A stretch of DNA of 14,319 nucleotides, taken from NCBI GenBank assembly GCA_965370805.1, contig CBDUVZ010000079.1, positions 1-14,319 on the forward strand. The letters run 5' to 3'. Positions 11,990-14,319 of the stretch are shown here, one piece after another. This DNA comes from CBDUVZ01 sp965370805 (GTDB lineage: Bacteria; Hydrothermota; Tepidihabitantia; Tepidihabitantales; Tepidihabitantaceae). How positions within the stretch are numbered: the first letter of the stretch is position 1; the number at the start of each line of letters is the position of its first letter. Position numbers and translations under genes: made by a program. Below the pieces are notes generated by a model. The model was not told where the DNA came from. It was given only the letters and a program-made list of their open reading frames with translations, and made no database searches.

Positions 11990-13843
11990 ATGAACCGACG
12001 AAAAGTGTGCAGTCGCGCCACAGCGGTAATACTCATTGCGGCGTCAGTGGCGTTCGCCCAGACGCCGTATCGGCTTGCCGAGTGGGTTATCGACGGAGGC
12101 GGACCCGAGATTGCCGCGACCGGCGGCAACTACATCCAACGCGGCAGTTTCCACCAGACGACAATCGGCAGGGCCGGGAACGCAGCCGGCAACTACGATG
12201 CCTGGGTCGGGTACTGGCATCCCCGGCAGGTGACTCAGGTCCACGACGTCGGGGTGAGCGAGATACTCGCACCGGTCGGCTTCACTGATACGTTTCGGAC
12301 CACAGTCCCTGAAGCCAGGATCGGCAACTACGGCACCGGGGGGGAGAGCTTCCAGGCTTTCTTCGAGATCAGGAAGTCCGGCGGTGAACTGCTCTATCTG
12401 GAGTCGACTTCCGTCTTCCTGAATGCCGGAGGATTCCGGAATGTCGAGTTCCCGGGCATTGATTTCCAGGAAGTCGGACCGCGGGTTGCACGATGCTCGG
12501 TCTACCTGGCGCTGGATGAGAACAGGCTGAACGATACGGCAAGCGTCATCTTCAAGGTGCTGTCACGACCGCCGTGGCCGAAAGGCTGGCGCGAAGTCAC
12601 TCCGATGCCGGTGATTCCCTCAAACACCGGGGTGAAGCAGGGCGGCTGGCTGACCTTTAACCGCGGCAACGGTCTGTGTTACGCCGCCAAGGGAAACAAG
12701 ACCCGCGACTTCTATTCGTATGGCCCGATCGGGGACAACTGGGTCACGCTGACCGGGATTCCCTATCGGAAGCACTCGAACTACAAGTGGGCCAGGAAGC
12801 CGCCGCGAAAGGGATCCAAAGGCGTGTCCGACGGCGACAACTACGTCTACGCTACGCAGGGCAACAACACCCTTGCATTCTGGCGCTACGACGTCGAACA
12901 GGATTCCTGGGAGGAACTGCCTGACGTTCCGTCAGGGGTGTCGGGCAAGAAGATCAAAGGCGGCACCGACGTCCAGTACCTGACGCTCGAAGACACCGGG
13001 TACGTCTACCTTCTCAAAGGCTACAGGACCGAGTTCTACCGGTACAACGTCCGGTCCGAGGAGTGGCAGACACTGGCAGATGCGCCCATGGGCCGGCGAG
13101 GCAAGTGGGACAAAGGCTCCTGGCTCGTTGTTGACGACGACCAGGACTATCTGTACGCCCACAAGGCGAAGTACCACGAGCTCTGGGCGTTCGACATCCG
13201 CGGCGACAGTTGGCAGGATGACTCACTCGCCGGGATGCCGATGATGAACCCCCATACCCTCCGCAGGAAGAAGTCAAAGGACGGCGGCTGCGGCGCGTGG
13301 TACGATTCCACGATATTCGCCTTGAAAGGCGGAAACACCCAGGAATTCTGGCGCTACTACCTGTCCGGCGACAGTTGGCAGTTCCTCGATACTATCCCGG
13401 CCCTGGGAGTGACCGGAAGAAAGAAACGGGTGAAATACGGCGCTGACATCGAGGGCTTCTGTGACGGCGTCTTCTATGCGCTCAAAGGCAACAAGACCCT
13501 TGAGTTCTGGCGCTACGTCGCGTCGGTTGACCTGGTGGCTCCCCCTCCGCGACGGTCCGGGGTGATGGCGGGTCGGGTCGACGGTATCGAGCCCGGGTTC
13601 TCGATTGTTCCCAGCCTGCTGACCGGAAGTCATGCTTCGCTCCGCTATGGTCTTGCGAGTCCGGGACTCGTCAGGATCAACATCTACGACGTAACCGGGC
13701 GAATGGTGCACACCCGGAGCATTCTCGGAGGATGCAGTGGAGTCGCGCAACTCGACCTGCGGTCATTGAGAACGGGCGCCTACCTGGTGCGGATTCGTGC
13801 CGAGGGCATGGATATTACCAGCAAGCTGGTGATTCGGCAGTAG
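11990..13843 (+). CDS. Secreted Kelch-repeat protein with T9SS-type C-terminal sorting domain
   Basis: A 617-residue exported protein. The signal peptide is 1-23 (cut after AFA). Residues 85-190 resemble a CARDB-like beta-sandwich (VHDVGVSEILAP onwards). Residues about 200-512 contain six Kelch-type blades with a repeated Y-A-x-K-G-N-K-T-x-x-F-W-R-Y / D-S-W pattern (near 230, 287, 340, 388, 443 and 496), i.e. a six-bladed propeller. Residues 537-617 are a Por-secretion (type IX) sorting domain: INIYDVTGRMV (564-574), LRTGAYLVRI (593-602) and SKLVIRQ at the end. This implies export through the outer membrane and surface attachment, if the host has T9SS. AGAGGAGG (11977-11984) lies 5 nt before ATG 11990. 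The binding target is unknown. Confidence 0.92.
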   Translation: MNRRKVCSRATAVILIAASVAFAQTPYRLAEWVIDGGGPEIAATGGNYIQRGSFHQTTIGRAGNAAGNYDAWVGYWHPRQVTQVHDVGVSEILAPVGFTDTFRTTVPEARIGNYGTGGESFQAFFEIRKSGGELLYLESTSVFLNAGGFRNVEFPGIDFQEVGPRVARCSVYLALDENRLNDTASVIFKVLSRPPWPKGWREVTPMPVIPSNTGVKQGGWLTFNRGNGLCYAAKGNKTRDFYSYGPIGDNWVTLTGIPYRKHSNYKWARKPPRKGSKGVSDGDNYVYATQGNNTLAFWRYDVEQDSWEELPDVPSGVSGKKIKGGTDVQYLTLEDTGYVYLLKGYRTEFYRYNVRSEEWQTLADAPMGRRGKWDKGSWLVVDDDQDYLYAHKAKYHELWAFDIRGDSWQDDSLAGMPMMNPHTLRRKKSKDGGCGAWYDSTIFALKGGNTQEFWRYYLSGDSWQFLDTIPALGVTGRKKRVKYGADIEGFCDGVFYALKGNKTLEFWRYVASVDLVAPPPRRSGVMAGRVDGIEPGFSIVPSLLTGSHASLRYGLASPGLVRINIYDVTGRMVHTRSILGGCSGVAQLDLRSLRTGAYLVRIRAEGMDITSKLVIRQ

Positions 13844-14058
13844 CGCGTGTCGTCCGGGCAGCGCCACTGCGTTGCCTGCGCTCCGAATCGTCCGGATTGC
13901 TGCCTGAGTGCGGCGGGGACGGATTCCGCCCCCGTCGCTCCTATGCGCGGACCTGCCGTTGCCGGAACCGTCTGTTTCGTTCCCTCAGCTTTTTCTTTCC
14001 CGAAGCGACATTGCGGCAGACCAAAGCGGCAGCTCTGCTGCTGCAGTCCGAATTCCGC
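13844..14058. other. Intergenic stretch after the Kelch gene
   Basis: No gene recognised. A bulged hairpin lies at 13915-13932 (GGGG-A-CGG pairing with CCG-CCCC, 3-nt loop) but lacks a T-run, so a terminator role is uncertain. A T-rich patch follows near 13988-14002. Open frames on both strands have no ribosome site and are partly repeat-derived. Confidence 0.5.
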
Positions 14059-14085
14059 AATTCGGCAATCGCGATTCGACATTCG
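14059..14085 (+). repeat. Short AATTCG-rich dispersed element, copy 2
   Basis: Matches 2231-2257 at 25 of 27 positions. It is flanked by GAATTCC-type words on both sides (about 14049-14056 and 14085-14092), giving a partly palindromic surround. It shows that the same dispersed element sits at both ends of this 12-kb gene block. Confidence 0.75.
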
Positions 14086-14114
14086 GAATTCCTCAAGACA
14101 TCGCCCTCGGCGTC

Positions 14115-14319
14115 TAGCCTGACAGCTAAGCCGGGTTTTAGGCCGACGAGTAAAGATACATCTATGCTCACAAGTATGCCGACAAGTACGCTGACAACTA
14201 GGCCGACAAGTATGCTGACAACTAGGCCGACAATTATGCTGACAACTATGCCGACAATTATGCTGACAACTATGCCGACAAGTACGCCGACAACTATGCC
14301 GACAACTGCGCTGACAAGT
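14115..14319. repeat. 12-bp tandem array running off the window edge
   Basis: Seventeen 12-base units stay in register from 14115 to 14318. The first four are degenerate; from 14163 they are close to consensus TATGCYGACAAN. From 14175 to 14270 units alternate GCCGAC and GCTGAC, a 24-bp higher-order period. Nearly all variation falls on unit positions 3, 6 and 12. On the plus strand, frame TAT-GCC-GAC-AAN reads Y-A-D-N/K but includes two TAG stops (14199, 14223). Another plus frame reads M-L-T-T-M-P-T-S without stops. On the minus strand a stop-free frame reads V-V-G-I / V-V-S-I. The array is cut by the window end, so size and coding status are unknown. Confidence 0.92.

Noticed and set aside
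13780..14082. 100-codon minus-strand frame after the Kelch gene
   Set aside because: Starts inside the AATTCG-rich repeat and ends inside the Kelch coding sequence; no ribosome site.
14115..14319. CRISPR array
   Set aside because: Units are 12 bases and contiguous, with no spacers or cas genes.
1..14319. tRNA, rRNA, riboswitch, integrase or transposase
   Set aside because: Looked for on both strands by motif and gene content; nothing supportable was seen.

Overview
The window looks like a GC-rich chromosome segment from an uncultured, Gram-negative-type bacterium. It encodes a signal-peptide/Kelch protein with a C-terminal domain of the type IX (Por) sorting type, a PKD plus YVTN-propeller lipoprotein, large DUF2723 membrane proteins, and dispersed intergenic repeats. 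I favour candidate division WOR-3 (Stahlbacteria-like) or a neighbour in the FCB group. That is inference from gene content; there is no rRNA or other marker to confirm it.

Layout. 1-319 is mostly dispersed repeat sequence. 355-2070 (+) is a DUF2723 membrane protein. 2071-2641 is a repeat-rich intergenic island with hairpins, a possible minus-strand promoter and possible gene debris. 5554-2642 (-) is a two-gene unit: a second DUF2723 protein, then fabH. 5719-7014 (+) is a lipoprotein with a PKD domain and a seven-bladed YVTN propeller. 7150-8025 (+) is a UbiA-family decaprenyl-phosphate phosphoribosyltransferase-like enzyme. 10224-8056 (-) is a three-gene unit: purQ, a small [2Fe-2S] protein and an FAD/NAD(P) oxidoreductase. 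10493-13843 (+) holds two exported surface proteins. 13844-14319 holds a short unannotated stretch, one repeat element and a 12-bp tandem array running off the end.

Regulation. All six predicted transcription units begin with the same promoter shape: TTGACA (once TTGACT), exactly 16 nt, then a TA-rich hexamer. In four units (both DUF2723 genes, the UbiA-like gene, purQ) the -10 box ends only 7-10 nt before an in-frame GTG/TTG/ATG, which predicts leaderless mRNAs. It also moves several starts inward from the longest open frame. The exported-protein genes instead have strong AGGAGG-type Shine-Dalgarno sequences exactly 5 nt from ATG, behind real 5' leaders.

How the genes fit together. Much of the window concerns the envelope and cell surface: polytopic glycosyltransferase-like DUF2723 proteins, a polyprenyl-phosphate-modifying prenyltransferase, a fatty-acid initiation enzyme and secreted propeller proteins. 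The purQ/[2Fe-2S]/FAD unit is a metabolic insert. I see no defence system, CRISPR array, transposase, tRNA or rRNA. The most unusual material is the repeat content (foldback element, repeat-bounded debris, 12-bp array) and the uniform promoter/leaderless pattern.
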